Assembly (NCBI RefSeq): GCF_000173075.1
Contig: NZ_ABVL01000019.1
Location: forward strand, 1-64,000
DNA from: Chthoniobacter flavus Ellin428
GTDB taxonomy: Bacteria > Verrucomicrobiota > Verrucomicrobiia > Chthoniobacterales > Chthoniobacteraceae
DNA length: 64,000 bases
Direction of reading: 5' to 3'
Position numbers and translations under genes: made by a program. Under the pieces are notes generated by a model. It ran no database searches and was not told where the DNA came from. It saw only the letters and a list, made by a program, of their open reading frames with translations. Below are positions 7,281 to 17,152 of the stretch, in pieces (within the stretch, counting starts at the first letter, position 1; each line of letters begins with the position of its first letter).

Positions 7281-9428
7281 ATGTCTCTCTCTTCCATTCG
7301 TCATTTGTTATCGGTCTCTGCCATTGCGGCGGCTGCCCTATTGAGCGTCCAGGCCGCGGAGCCGAATGTCCCGCAGATCGGGTGCTTCATCAGCACCGGG
7401 GATAATCATTGGCTCGGCGAGTCGCTGCCCATTGATTCGCCCGCGGCGATCGAAGACAGCATGGCGCTGCTCGCCCGCCTCGGCGTGAAATGCGTATATT
7501 GGCGCGGATTGGAAGAGGCCACGTGGATGGAGACCATGACGAGCCGCCCGGAAAACTGCCGCTACGACTCGGCCTTTCACTGGTTTCATCAGCTCTACCG
7601 CGACGTGCATCCCGACAAACTCGCCGTCGAGGCCGCGCATCGCCATGGCATGGAAATCTGGGGTGTGGGGACGTTGGTCGATTGGCAGGGGCCCGGCGAC
7701 ACGCCAAACTTCAATGACTTCCCGAATGGCTTCGAGTCGCGTTTGCGCCTCGATCATCCCGAGTGGGTGCCGCGCGATCGCTCTGGTCTTTTGAAACAGT
7801 GCGGGCCGATCGAGTTTGCCTATCCCGAGGCGCGGAAAGCCCTCGTCGATCTACACATGAAGTTTGTCCGCCAGGATGGCTACGATGGGATGACGTTCGT
7901 CACTTACGCGGAGAACTATGGCATGCGTTTCCAGGATGAATTCGGCTTCAATGAGCCGATCGTGAAGGAGTTTAAAAAACGCCATGGGGTCGATCTGCTC
8001 ACCCAGCCTTTCACTCGATCGGCCAGCCGCTTCGATTGGTACAATCTCCGCGGCGAATACCTCACGCAGTACCTGCGCGAACTGAAGTCGCAACTGCAGC
8101 ACGATGGCAAGAAGCTGGGAATGATTCTCAATCCCTTCGAGCCGCGCTTCACCCAGCCGTGGAATGTGCCGCAGATCATGCTCACCGCCGGGCACATCAC
8201 CGTCGATCTCGATACCTATGTGCGCGAGGGCATTGTCGATCACCTCATGGTCTGGGGTTATTGCAGTCCGCAGATTCAGAACAAAGCGGTGGACGACTGT
8301 CTGTGGCTCACGCGCGCGACGCCCTGCAAGGTGGCGGCGCTGACCTCGAGTCCTTTCGCGCCGCGTTGGAAACCGTTCCAGAAAAAGGGCGTCACGATCG
8401 CGATGTCGCTCGGCGATGACGCCTCCTATCTCGATCGCAGCAACATCCCTGAGCAACCGCTCGCCGCGCTGAGCAGCGATGATCCCGTGCTGCGCATGCG
8501 GGTGCTGGCCCAGATCATTTACGGCAAGACGAAAGCGACCACGGAGCAAGTGACGCCATTGTTGCACGATCACAATGTCATCGTGCGGCGTCTTGCATTG
8601 TCGGCGCTGGGAAAGCTCAAGGATCCCGCGGCAGTGCCGTCGATCGAGCAAGGCCTCGACGACGAGGAAAATGCCGTGCGTTGCGCGGCGGCCCTCGCCT
8701 TGCGCGATAACAATCGCCCGGAAAGCGCGGCGAAAATGCTCGGGGCCGTGGACATGCACGGTACGCATCCGTTGATGGAAATGGTCTTTCACACCATGCC
8801 GCGGATCAAACCGGCACCGCGTGAGGTGCTCGCCGAAGCGGCGAGTAAACATGCCAATCCGCTGGTGCGTTCCACGGCGATGCGTTCGCTTGTCTTCATG
8901 ACCGATGTGAAGCTGTTGCCCGTTTTCGCCCAAGGTTTGCATGATTCCGATCGTTTCGTGCGTTTCGCCGCGGCGGAAGCGCTGGGCAATGTGCGTCACA
9001 GTACCGAGGCGGTGGAATTGCTCCTCCAGGCCTTGCAGCACGAAGATCCTACCGTCTCCGATCGCGCGGCGACCTCGCTCGCGGTGATTGTCGCCGCGCA
9101 TTTTCCGGAGACCGATCCATTGCGTGCGCGGATCGTCACGGCCCTCGGCGAGCTTTACGCGAAGCTGGGCGATGGGTGCCAGCGCTCCGATGCGGAGTGG
9201 GGTTATCGTCCGGTGGGCAATGCGTTGCTCAAGATGGGCGCGGAGGGAGAGCAGATTCTCCAGCGTTTCATGGATCAGAAAAGCGATCGTCAGCTCGCCC
9301 TGGAGGCGTGGAAAACTCTGTGGATTCGCCAGGATTCGAAGACGTTCAGCGAAGTGACCGAGAAGGAAAATGAGGAGGCGTTTAGCCATCTGCCCGCGTG
9401 GCTGCGCCCGCCAGCGGCGGCAAAGTAA
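7281..9428 (+). CDS. Secreted TIM-barrel glycoside-hydrolase-like protein with C-terminal HEAT repeats
   Basis: A 715-residue protein with a signal peptide (MSLSSIRHLLSVSAIAAAAL). Residues about 30-390 look like a barrel domain of the GHL10/DUF187 kind: LLARLGVKCVYWRG, AHRHGMEIWGVGTLVDW, FAYPEARKALVDLHMKFVRQ, DGYDGMTFVTYAENYG, GIVDHLMVWGY. From about residue 395 onward it is alpha-helical with HEAT-like repeats (AVPSIEQGLDDEENAVRCAA, KLLPVFAQGLHDSDRFVRFA). A GTG at 7254 overlapping the previous stop is an alternative start giving nine extra residues. It is the third gene of the operon begun by the propeller protein. The barrel assignment rests on motif impression; catalytic residues are not identified. 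Confidence 0.7.
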   Translation: MSLSSIRHLLSVSAIAAAALLSVQAAEPNVPQIGCFISTGDNHWLGESLPIDSPAAIEDSMALLARLGVKCVYWRGLEEATWMETMTSRPENCRYDSAFHWFHQLYRDVHPDKLAVEAAHRHGMEIWGVGTLVDWQGPGDTPNFNDFPNGFESRLRLDHPEWVPRDRSGLLKQCGPIEFAYPEARKALVDLHMKFVRQDGYDGMTFVTYAENYGMRFQDEFGFNEPIVKEFKKRHGVDLLTQPFTRSASRFDWYNLRGEYLTQYLRELKSQLQHDGKKLGMILNPFEPRFTQPWNVPQIMLTAGHITVDLDTYVREGIVDHLMVWGYCSPQIQNKAVDDCLWLTRATPCKVAALTSSPFAPRWKPFQKKGVTIAMSLGDDASYLDRSNIPEQPLAALSSDDPVLRMRVLAQIIYGKTKATTEQVTPLLHDHNVIVRRLALSALGKLKDPAAVPSIEQGLDDEENAVRCAAALALRDNNRPESAAKMLGAVDMHGTHPLMEMVFHTMPRIKPAPREVLAEAASKHANPLVRSTAMRSLVFMTDVKLLPVFAQGLHDSDRFVRFAAAEALGNVRHSTEAVELLLQALQHEDPTVSDRAATSLAVIVAAHFPETDPLRARIVTALGELYAKLGDGCQRSDAEWGYRPVGNALLKMGAEGEQILQRFMDQKSDRQLALEAWKTLWIRQDSKTFSEVTEKENEEAFSHLPAWLRPPAAAK

Positions 9429-9612
9429 CGAGGCAAGCTGCGGGTTTTCCCCGGAAAAACTCAGTATTTTCCCCCATTGTCAGCTTCGCGGGTAGGCGTA
9501 AAAGTGCGGGCCGTTCGAAAACACAGTGAATAGCGGCCTGCTCCATTCTAATTCGGTTAGCCCCAGCGAGGAAAACGTGGGGCGAAGGGAGGCGTTTGCC
9601 GCGAAGGCCCTG

Positions 9613-12600
9613 ATGAAGCGCCGGCTATGTGTATTGATCGTCGAGGATTGCCCCGAGGACGCGCAACTGCTGCTCAACGAGCTGGAGCGCGAAGGGTTCG
9701 CGCCGGATTGGAAACGTGTGCAGACGGAGGAGGAGTATCTCGCCCATCTCGGGCCACACCTCGATCTCGTGCTTTCGGATCACACGCTGCCGGGTTTTTC
9801 CGCACCGCGCGCGTTGTCGCTGCTGCGGGCGCGCGGTCTGGAAGTGCCCTTCATCATTGTCTCCGGCACGATCGGTGAAGAAGTCGCCGTCACTGCCATG
9901 CGGCAGGGCGCCACGGATTATGTGCTGAAAGATCGCATGAAGCGCCTGGGCGCGGCGGTGGACCATGCCCTCGAGCAGGCCCGGTTGGCCCGGCAACGGC
10001 AGGAAGCCGAGGATGCGCTGCACTCCACGCATGCGCAATTGCGCCAGCTCCTGGATCACAGTCCCGCGGTGATCTATGCGCTCCGCTGCGAAGGGCAGAA
10101 TTACACGCCTCATCTCGTTAGCGAAAATATCACGACACTGCTCGGATTCACCGTATCGGAGACTCTCCGTTCTGACTGGTGGCCGGGGCAGCTTCATGCG
10201 GAAGATCGTCAACGTGCCTTCGCCGGCATGGCCGAGATCCTGGTGAAAGGGACGAGCACTACGGAGTACCGCGTCCATCACAAGGACGGTAGCGTGCGGT
10301 GGGTGGAAGATAAGCGCCGCCTGGTCTGCGGCGCTTCAGGCGAGCCGAAGGAAATTGTCGGCATCTGGACGGACATCACCGAAAAGAAGCGCGCGGAGGA
10401 AGTGCTGGCCGGGGCCTTTGACCGGGAGCGGCAGGCCCGCCAGGCCGCCGGCACCCGCGACTTGATCGTCGGTGGTGTTAGCGTCGTCGCCATCTTTACG
10501 CTCGCGTATTGGCTGAAGATTTTCACCGGCCCACTCGAGCTGCTGGTCAAATACAAGGAGACGGCGCTGGACGATTTTTTCGGCACCCTGTTTGTCCTCA
10601 GCCCGCTGGTGTTTTGGTTCGGTTATCGGCGCTGGAAGGATTCCGGGGCGATCATCCTCGAACGGCAGGTGTGTACCCGCGATCGACGCATCATTTCCCA
10701 GGACTGGATCAGGAAGCTGCGGTCCAGCATCGCCAGGGAACTTTTTGGCTTGTTGATTCTCGGCGCCCTGATGGTCACCGTGTGTGACTACTTCGATGCT
10801 TTTGCCAAGCCTTTCACGCTGCTCTGGCGTTACCAGGATACGGTGATGGACGAATTGATCGGCACCATCGTCGTCCTGACGATTGCCGCCGTGCCCGCCG
10901 CGAGCCTCTTCGCTTACCGGCGTTGGTTCGATATCAAATCCGAGGCCGGTGAAGAACAGCGAACGAATCTCGCTTTGCAAACCTTGCTCACCGAGCTGGA
11001 CCAGCGCGTGCAGCAGGGAGCCACTGACCTGGCCAAAACGAACGAAGCGCTGCGCATCAAAATCGCGGATCATAAGCGCAATGGCGATGTGCTGCGCGAA
11101 TCGGAGCGCCGCTTCCGCGAAATGCTCGAGAACCTCGAGATGATCGCGGTGACGCTCGACAAAGACGGCACGGTCACTTTCTGCAATGACTACCTCCTGA
11201 AGGTCACCGGTTGGCGGCGCGAGGAAGTCATCGGGAGCAATTGGTTCACCCGGTACCTTCCGAATAATCCGGAGGCGAAAGCGCTGTTCCTCGAGACCGT
11301 CGAAACCGGTACGATCCCGCGGCATCAGGAAAATCCCATCCTCACCAAGAGCGGTGAGCTGCGCGAGATCGTCTGGAACAACACCATGCTTCGTGGTACC
11401 GCCGGCAATTTCATCGGCATGGCGAGCATCGGCCTGGACGAGACCGAGCGAAACCGGGCCGAGCACGCCTTACGCGACAGTGAGCGGCGTTTCCGCTCGT
11501 TCATGCAACATAGCCCCATTGCGGGTTGGGTTGTCGATGCGGATGGCCGGTTTTGTTACGTCAGCCCGGGCTACGATCGCCTGTTCAGTGCCGGTTCAGA
11601 GAGCGTCATCGGCAAATTGATCAGTGAAGTTTACCGTCCGGAAATTGCCGAACCATACCTGGCCAATAACGAAATCGTGCTGTGCGAGCGTCGGGTCCTG
11701 GAGACGGTGGAGATGGGCACGCGTGCCGATGGATCGATGGGCGAATTCATGGTGGTGAAATTCCCCATGGATGGCCCGGATGGAAAAGCTCTGGTCGGTG
11801 GCATCGCCCTGGACGTGACCGAGCGCAAGCAGCTCGAGCAACAATTCCTCCGTGCGCAGCGCATGGAAAGCATCGGCACCCTCGCCGGTGGCATCGCTCA
11901 CGACCTGAATAATTCCCTCGGCCCCATCCTCATGTCGCTCGATGTGCTGCGGATGAAATTTCCCGATCCGGACAGCCGCGAATTGCTCGACCTCATCCAA
12001 TCCAGTGCGCAGCGCAGCGCGGACATGGTCAGGCAGGTGCTCTCGTTCGGCCGCGGAATCGAGGGCCGCAAGATGGCGGTGCAGGTGAAGCATCTCCTCC
12101 GCGAGATCGAGAAAATCGTCAACGATACCTTCCTCAAGAACATCCAGATGAGAGCGGATTTTCCGCGCGACTTGTGGACCGTCGTGGGCGACCCCACGCA
12201 ATTGCACCAGGTGCTGCTCAACCTGTGCGTAAATGCGCGGGACGCGATGCCGCAAGGCGGCCTGCTGTCGATCACCGCCGAGAACCTGACCCTCGATGCG
12301 CAATACGCGGCGCTTAATCCCGAGGCCAAGCCGGGGCGCTATGTGCTCATTCGCGTGGAGGACAGCGGCACCGGCATTCCGCCGGAAATCCTCGAGAAGA
12401 TTTTCGATCCTTTCTTTACCACCAAGGAAGTCGGCAAGGGCACCGGGCTCGGCCTCTACACTTCGCTCGGGATCGTCAAGAGCCACGGCGGCTTTGTGCG
12501 TGTGAGCAGCGAGGTGAACCAGGGCACGCGCTTCCAGGTTTACCTGCCCGCGGATTCGGCCGAGGTCGCCGAAGCGGCCAGCTCCGAAACCACGCTGCCG

Positions 12601-12981
12601 CGTGGCGCGGGGGAGACGGTCCTCGTCGTCGACGACGAACGCATCGTGCGCGAGATTACGCGGCAGACGCTGGAGACCTTTGGCTATCGCGTCGTCCTCG
12701 CCTGCGATGGCGCCGAGGCCGTGGGCAAGATCGCGACGGACGGCAAAGACATTTCGGTGGTGGTGACGGATATCGCCATGCCGGTAATGGACGGCGCGGC
12801 GATGATCCAGGTGCTGCGCCGTTTCAGCCCGCACCTGCCCGTCATTGTCACCAGCGGCCAGGCCAGCAAAGAGCAGCTCGCGAAGATTGGTGGGCTCGAG
12901 GAGAAACACATCCTGGCGAAGCCGTACACCGCAGAGGAGCTGCTGAAGACGCTGAAGGCGGCGCTGGGCCAGGCGCGATAG
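9613..12981 (+). CDS. Hybrid histidine kinase: REC-PAS-membrane-PAS-PAS-HK-REC
   Basis: A 1122-residue sensor. It begins with a receiver domain (phospho-acceptor Asp56 in [10 protein letters not shown], Lys106 in YVLKDR), then a PAS domain (about 140-260). Two similar membrane modules follow (about 283-437), each ending in a YRRW motif. Two more PAS domains (about 500-740) precede the kinase core: H-box GGIAHDLNN (His763), N-box [11 protein letters not shown]1 EDSGTGIP, F-box FDPFFTTK, G2 [10 protein letters not shown]-terminal receiver ends it (Asp1053 in [17 protein letters not shown]). An upstream GTG at 9526 would add 29 residues; the ATG is preferred because REC starts right there. The receivers at both ends suggest a phosphorelay. 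Its target is not evident, though sigma-54-type promoters occur downstream. Confidence 0.9.
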   Translation: MKRRLCVLIVEDCPEDAQLLLNELEREGFAPDWKRVQTEEEYLAHLGPHLDLVLSDHTLPGFSAPRALSLLRARGLEVPFIIVSGTIGEEVAVTAMRQGATDYVLKDRMKRLGAAVDHALEQARLARQRQEAEDALHSTHAQLRQLLDHSPAVIYALRCEGQNYTPHLVSENITTLLGFTVSETLRSDWWPGQLHAEDRQRAFAGMAEILVKGTSTTEYRVHHKDGSVRWVEDKRRLVCGASGEPKEIVGIWTDITEKKRAEEVLAGAFDRERQARQAAGTRDLIVGGVSVVAIFTLAYWLKIFTGPLELLVKYKETALDDFFGTLFVLSPLVFWFGYRRWKDSGAIILERQVCTRDRRIISQDWIRKLRSSIARELFGLLILGALMVTVCDYFDAFAKPFTLLWRYQDTVMDELIGTIVVLTIAAVPAASLFAYRRWFDIKSEAGEEQRTNLALQTLLTELDQRVQQGATDLAKTNEALRIKIADHKRNGDVLRESERRFREMLENLEMIAVTLDKDGTVTFCNDYLLKVTGWRREEVIGSNWFTRYLPNNPEAKALFLETVETGTIPRHQENPILTKSGELREIVWNNTMLRGTAGNFIGMASIGLDETERNRAEHALRDSERRFRSFMQHSPIAGWVVDADGRFCYVSPGYDRLFSAGSESVIGKLISEVYRPEIAEPYLANNEIVLCERRVLETVEMGTRADGSMGEFMVVKFPMDGPDGKALVGGIALDVTERKQLEQQFLRAQRMESIGTLAGGIAHDLNNSLGPILMSLDVLRMKFPDPDSRELLDLIQSSAQRSADMVRQVLSFGRGIEGRKMAVQVKHLLREIEKIVNDTFLKNIQMRADFPRDLWTVVGDPTQLHQVLLNLCVNARDAMPQGGLLSITAENLTLDAQYAALNPEAKPGRYVLIRVEDSGTGIPPEILEKIFDPFFTTKEVGKGTGLGLYTSLGIVKSHGGFVRVSSEVNQGTRFQVYLPADSAEVAEAASSETTLPRGAGETVLVVDDERIVREITRQTLETFGYRVVLACDGAEAVGKIATDGKDISVVVTDIAMPVMDGAAMIQVLRRFSPHLPVIVTSGQASKEQLAKIGGLEEKHILAKPYTAEELLKTLKAALGQAR

Positions 12982-13029
12982 GTGATTCGTGCTGAACGGT
13001 GATGGAAAACGAGGTCGGGCGGTAGGATT

Positions 13030-13122
13030 CTTAATCTTTAATCTTATTCGTTGATCCTTAATCCCTCATCTCCACCGACGAGGCAGAGGGATTAAGGAAT
13101 AAGGATTAAAGATTATGATTAA
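13030..13122. repeat. Long imperfect palindrome built from ATTAAGG-like heptamers
   Basis: Arms at 13030-13066 and 13086-13122 are imperfect reverse complements of about 37 nt around a 19-nt centre. The right arm reads as successive units ATTAAGG, AATAAGG, ATTAAAG, ATTATG, ATTAAGA. It occupies the 291-bp gap between the kinase and the first OGT gene and could act as a two-way terminator or a mobile repeat. Nothing else is recognisable in this gap. Confidence 0.6.
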
Positions 13123-13272
13123 GAGCGCCGCCTTGCGATGGCGGTGGGCGAAGAAATGTGGCAGAGAACCATTGGCAACGGCGGGGTCTCCAACGAGAAT
13201 TCCCGTCGCCGAATCCATGTGCCTTCACTCTCCGTCTCAGAGCGCCCGCCGCCCTTGCCCGGCTTTTGCCCG

Positions 13273-15369
13273 ATGAACGTTTCCGGGATCGCAGAAGCGC
13301 TGGCTCTGGGCACGCAGTTGCACCAATCGGGGCGGCTGGTGGAAGCGGAAAACTTGTATACCCAAGTCCTGGCCCGGGAACCCAATCATCCCGAGGCCAA
13401 CCGGCTCCTCGGGATCATCGCCATGCAGACCGGGCATCTCGAGGCGGCGCGGCAACTCCTCGGGAAAGCGATCGCCGGGAATGACCAGCATGCGCTCGCG
13501 TATTCCAATCTCGGCGAGGTGTACCGTGCGCTGGGCCAGCCGCGGGAGGCGATTGAGGCTTTTCGTCGGGCGCTGCAAATCGGCCCGGTGTATGCAGAGG
13601 TACTCAGCAATTTGGGAATCGCGCTGGCGACGGTCGGTGAGACGACCGAGGCGATCTCCCGGTTTCGCGAAGCGCTCCAGATCCGGCCGGATTTTCCGGA
13701 GGCGCAAAATAATCTCGGCAACGCGCTTCAGCAGCAGGGCTCCCTGGCAGAGGCGGAGGAGTGCTACCGGGCGGCCTTGCGGCTGAGGCCGGATTTTCCC
13801 GACGCGTCCAACAATCTCGGTAACGTTCTCCTCGAAATGGGTCGTCCGGAGGAGGCGGTCGCGTGTCACCGTCGCGCGCTTGAATTGCGGCCCAGCTACC
13901 CAGGCGCCTGGAATAGCCTCGGGAATGCTTGCGGAGCGATCGGTGGGGTGGATGAGTCGGTCGCGGCTTACCGCGAGGCCATCCGTCTCGATCCGCGCTA
14001 TGGCCAGGCTTATAGCAATCTGGCGGTGAAATTGTCCGGCCAGGGATTGGCCGAGGAAAGCCTGCGGTGCTTGAGAACAGCCGTGGACCTCCGGCCGAAC
14101 GACCCGAGTTTGCTGAGCAATCTCATCTACGCACAACACTTCATGCGCGGCGTTTCGGCTGGCGAAATCGCGGAAGATTGGGCCCTGTGGAATCGCCGCT
14201 TTGGCCATCCGGAGGGTGCCTTCAGCAGTTACCCCAATCTCCCCGAACCCGATCGCCGGCTCCGCGTGGGATACGTGACGTCCGAATTTCGCGAGCACTC
14301 CCTGGGGCGATACCTGGTGCCACTGTTTCGATCCCACGACCATGGCCAGTTTGAGATCGTGTGCTTTTCGGATGTGGCGAAACCGGATGAGCTGACGACC
14401 TTTTTTCGGGAGCACAGCGATGCGTGGACCAGCATCGTGGGCATGTCGGACGCGGCGTTGGCCGAACTTGTTCGAGAAAAGAAAATCGATATCCTCGTCG
14501 ACCTGCATCAGCACATGGGGAATAACCGCCTGCCGCTGTTCGCGCGGAAGCCCGCGCCGGTGCAGGTGAGTTTTGCGGGCTATCCGGCCAGCTCTGGACT
14601 GGAGGCGATCGGGTATCGGCTGAGTGATCGCTGGGTGGAGGGAATGGGCGAAGAAATGGCAGATGGCAAATGGCAAAATGCCCGTGGTGGGGCGGAGCGG
14701 GTTTTTCTACTCGATAGTTTTTGGTGCTATCAATCGGGTGGCGTCGATTTGCCATGCAACGCGCTGCCGGCTTTGCAACGGGGATACTTCACGTTTGGGA
14801 GCTTGAATAACTTCTGCAAGGTCAACGTAGAGACCCTCGTACTGTGGGCGAGGGTTTTGAATCATGTCCCGAATGCGAGGCTGGTATTGCTTTGCGAAGA
14901 GGGAAGCCAACGCCAGCGGACCTGGGATTTATTCGCGCGGCACGGAATTTCCGCCGAGCGCATTTCTTTCGCGGAACCGCGCGCGAGGACGGATTACCTG
15001 AAGCTCTATTACGACGTGGATATCGTGCTGGATACCTTTCCCTACAACGGCCACACGACGAGTCTGGATGCGCTGTGGATGGGCGTGCCGGTGGTGAGCC
15101 TGGTGGGTGAAGTGGCAGTGTCGCGCGCGGGGTTGAGCCAGTTGAACAATCTCGGGCTGCCGGAATGGGTCGCGCATACCGAGGACGAATATGTGGAAAT
15201 CGCCACGCGACTCGCCGGTGACCTGACCCATTTGGCGGAAATGCGGGCAACGTTACGAGCACGGATGGAGGCTTCGGTGTTGATGGATGCCACCCATTTC
15301 ACGCGCCAGATCGAGGAAGCTTACCGCGCGATGTGGCGGCAGTGGTGTGAAGAGAAGCGCGTTTCATGA
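13273..15369 (+). CDS. TPR/O-GlcNAc transferase-like (SPINDLY, GT41) protein, copy 1
   Basis: A 698-residue cytoplasmic protein without signal peptide. About eight TPR units fill residues 1-300 (for example AYSNLGEVYRALGQPREAIE). A GT41 catalytic region follows: RVGYVTSEFREHSLG near residue 330, DILVDLHQHMGNNRL, APVQVSFAGYPASSG, the acceptor-lobe motif SFWCY, and the nucleotide-binding block LDTFPYNGHTTSLDALWMG near 585. GT41 enzymes transfer GlcNAc or fucose to Ser/Thr of proteins. The chosen ATG aligns with the starts of copies 2 and 3; an in-frame ATG at 13138 would add 45 low-quality residues. Heptameric repeat DNA lies in frame at 14656-14676. Its stop overlaps the next start (ATGA). Confidence 0.88.
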   Translation: MNVSGIAEALALGTQLHQSGRLVEAENLYTQVLAREPNHPEANRLLGIIAMQTGHLEAARQLLGKAIAGNDQHALAYSNLGEVYRALGQPREAIEAFRRALQIGPVYAEVLSNLGIALATVGETTEAISRFREALQIRPDFPEAQNNLGNALQQQGSLAEAEECYRAALRLRPDFPDASNNLGNVLLEMGRPEEAVACHRRALELRPSYPGAWNSLGNACGAIGGVDESVAAYREAIRLDPRYGQAYSNLAVKLSGQGLAEESLRCLRTAVDLRPNDPSLLSNLIYAQHFMRGVSAGEIAEDWALWNRRFGHPEGAFSSYPNLPEPDRRLRVGYVTSEFREHSLGRYLVPLFRSHDHGQFEIVCFSDVAKPDELTTFFREHSDAWTSIVGMSDAALAELVREKKIDILVDLHQHMGNNRLPLFARKPAPVQVSFAGYPASSGLEAIGYRLSDRWVEGMGEEMADGKWQNARGGAERVFLLDSFWCYQSGGVDLPCNALPALQRGYFTFGSLNNFCKVNVETLVLWARVLNHVPNARLVLLCEEGSQRQRTWDLFARHGISAERISFAEPRARTDYLKLYYDVDIVLDTFPYNGHTTSLDALWMGVPVVSLVGEVAVSRAGLSQLNNLGLPEWVAHTEDEYVEIATRLAGDLTHLAEMRATLRARMEASVLMDATHFTRQIEEAYRAMWRQWCEEKRVS
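14656..14676 (+). repeat. In-frame heptamer repeat inside OGT copy 1
   Basis: Three 7-bp units, ATGGCAG, ATGGCAA and ATGGCAA, make 21 bp encoding MADGKWQ. They sit between GYRLSDRW and SFWCY, where family members usually have a shorter loop. Confidence 0.6.
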
Positions 15370-16607
15370 TGACCGTCCAACAGGCTTTCGAACTGGCGGT
15401 GCGTCACCAACTGGAAGGGCGGTTGGCCGAGGCTGCGGGCTTCTACCAGCAAATCCTGGCGGTGCAGCCGGGGCATGTGGAGACGCTGCATTGTTTTGCG
15501 GTGCTCCTGCACCACACGGGCCAGCGTGACCAGGCGTTGGCGCTCATTCAGCGTGCCCTGACTCTGGCCCCGAATTATGCCGCTGCGTACATGAATCTGG
15601 GCAATATGCTCAAGGATGGTGGCCGGCTGGACGAAGCGGTGGCGGCATATCATCGAGCGATCGCGCTGCACCCGGATTTTGCCGAGGCGTATCACAACCT
15701 GGGCAATACTCTCTGCGAAGCGGAAAGGGTGGAAGAGGCCGAGGCCGCCTGTCGCCGCGCGATCGAGATCCGGCCGGACCTGGCGGAAGGTTGGAACAAC
15801 CTGGCGGCGGTGATGGCTGCGCAGGGCAGCCTCGAGGAGGCGGAAGCGGCCTACCGCAATTCGCTCGGGCTCCAGCCGAATCAACCCGCCGTCCAGAGCA
15901 GCTTGATCTACACGTTGCTGCTTCGTCCACGTTTGACGGACGCCGCGCTCGACGAGGAGCAGGCCCACTGGAACGAGCGTTTCGGTGGGCCGTCCAAACA
16001 ATTCTTCCGCCCGCATGCCAACGATCGCGATCCTGCCCGGCGGTTGCGGATCGGCTATGTTTCCGCGGATTTTCGCGAGCACGTTATCGGGAAAAATCTC
16101 CTGCCGCTTTTCAAAAACCACGACCGGAGCCGTTTTGAGATTGCGTGCTTTTCCGGAGTCATCCGGCCGGACGGAATGACCGAAGCATTTCAGCAACACG
16201 CCGACCACTGGTGGAACACCGCGGCGATGGATGACGGAGCGCTGGCCGAACTGGTGCGAAGCGAGCGGGTCGATATTCTCGTCGACCTGTCGCAACACAT
16301 TATCGCCAATCGGTTGCTTCTCTTCGCGCGCCAACCGGCGCCGGTGCAGGTGAGCTTTGCGGGTTATCCGGCGAGCACGGGGTTGGAGACGATCGGGTAT
16401 CGGCTGAGTGATCGATGGCTGGAGGGGGCGGGGGAGAAAATGGCCGATGGCAAATGGCAGAGAGCCCGTGGCGGAACGGAGCGGGTATTTTTACTCGAAA
16501 GCTTTTGGTGTTATGAACCGGAGAGGACGGCGTTGCCGGTGAGTGAATTGCCTGCTCGTGTGGAAGGTGGGTTACGTTTGGAGCCCTGCATAATTTCTGC
16601 AAGGTGA
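15366..16607 (+). CDS. TPR/O-GlcNAc transferase-like (SPINDLY) protein, copy 2, N-terminal part (frameshifted)
   Basis: A 413-residue frame that starts ATGATGACC overlapping the stop of copy 1. It carries about five TPR units (residues 1-170; for example AAAYMNLGNMLKDGGRLDEA). It then enters the GT41 catalytic region (RIGYVSADFREHVIG, DILVDLSQHIIANRL, APVQVSFAGYPASTG, SFWCYEP). After about residue 395 the frame is lost: the last residues (GLRLEPCIISAR) are out of frame with the paralogs. Restoring one A beside position 16574 gives the expected GLTFGALHNFCKVNEP and joins it to the next frame. Intact, the gene would run 15366-17152, about 595 residues. Either a decaying copy or a base-calling error. 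Confidence 0.8.
   Translation: MMTVQQAFELAVRHQLEGRLAEAAGFYQQILAVQPGHVETLHCFAVLLHHTGQRDQALALIQRALTLAPNYAAAYMNLGNMLKDGGRLDEAVAAYHRAIALHPDFAEAYHNLGNTLCEAERVEEAEAACRRAIEIRPDLAEGWNNLAAVMAAQGSLEEAEAAYRNSLGLQPNQPAVQSSLIYTLLLRPRLTDAALDEEQAHWNERFGGPSKQFFRPHANDRDPARRLRIGYVSADFREHVIGKNLLPLFKNHDRSRFEIACFSGVIRPDGMTEAFQQHADHWWNTAAMDDGALAELVRSERVDILVDLSQHIIANRLLLFARQPAPVQVSFAGYPASTGLETIGYRLSDRWLEGAGEKMADGKWQRARGGTERVFLLESFWCYEPERTALPVSELPARVEGGLRLEPCIISAR
16440..16460 (+). repeat. In-frame heptamer repeat inside OGT copy 2
   Basis: ATGGCCG, ATGGCAA and ATGGCAG, encoding MADGKWQ, sit at the same protein position as in copies 1 and 3. Confidence 0.6.
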
Positions 16608-17152
16608 ACGAGCCGATGCTCAAGATCTGGGTGCGGGTGTTGCAGAATGTTCCGGGATCACGGCTCCTGTTGTTACGTGGCGGGGGAAATTATGCGGAGC
16701 GAACGCGGCAATTTTTCGAGCGATACGGGATTGACGCGGGACGTGTCGAATTCCTCGGTGTGCGGGCGCGCGGGGAGTATCTGAAGAACTATCATCGTGT
16801 GGATATGGTGCTGGATACCTTTCCGTACAATGGCCACACGACGAATCTCGATGCCCTGTGGATGGGTGTGCCGGTGGTGAGCCTGGCGGGTGAAACGGCG
16901 GTGTCGCGCGGGGGCTTGAGTCAGTTGAATAATCTCGGGTTGACGGAATTGGTCGCGCACTCGGAGGACGCGTATTTGGAGATCGCCACGCGACTCGCCG
17001 GAGACTTATCGCGCCTGGCGGAATTGCGCGCGACGCTGCGGTCGCGAATGGAAGCGTCGGTGTTGATGGATCCCACGCATTTCACGCATCAGATCGAAGA
17101 GGCCTATCGCGCGATGTGGCGGCAATGGTGCGTGGAAAGCACGGCGTCATGA
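16604..17152 (+). CDS. TPR/O-GlcNAc transferase-like (SPINDLY) protein, copy 2, C-terminal part (frameshifted)
   Basis: The remaining 182 residues of copy 2 in the shifted frame. They hold the rest of the GT41 C-lobe: LKIWVRVLQNVPGSRLLLL, MVLDTFPYNGHTTNLDALWM, GVPVVSLAGETAVSRGGLSQ and the conserved end EEAYRAMWRQWC. The ATG at 16604 only marks the open frame and is not a natural start; homology to copies 1 and 3 runs continuously across the junction. The stop overlaps the start of copy 3 by 4 bp, so coupling to the next gene is preserved. Alone it lacks the TPRs and the N-lobe and could not be an active transferase. Confidence 0.8.
   Translation: MNEPMLKIWVRVLQNVPGSRLLLLRGGGNYAERTRQFFERYGIDAGRVEFLGVRARGEYLKNYHRVDMVLDTFPYNGHTTNLDALWMGVPVVSLAGETAVSRGGLSQLNNLGLTELVAHSEDAYLEIATRLAGDLSRLAELRATLRSRMEASVLMDPTHFTHQIEEAYRAMWRQWCVESTAS

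Noticed and set aside
7851-9389. A 512-residue minus-strand frame
   Set aside because: Antisense to the HEAT-repeat gene; Arg/His-rich noise.
9526-9612. Upstream GTG start for the hybrid kinase
   Set aside because: The receiver domain begins right at the ATG at 9613, and the 29 extra residues have no motif.
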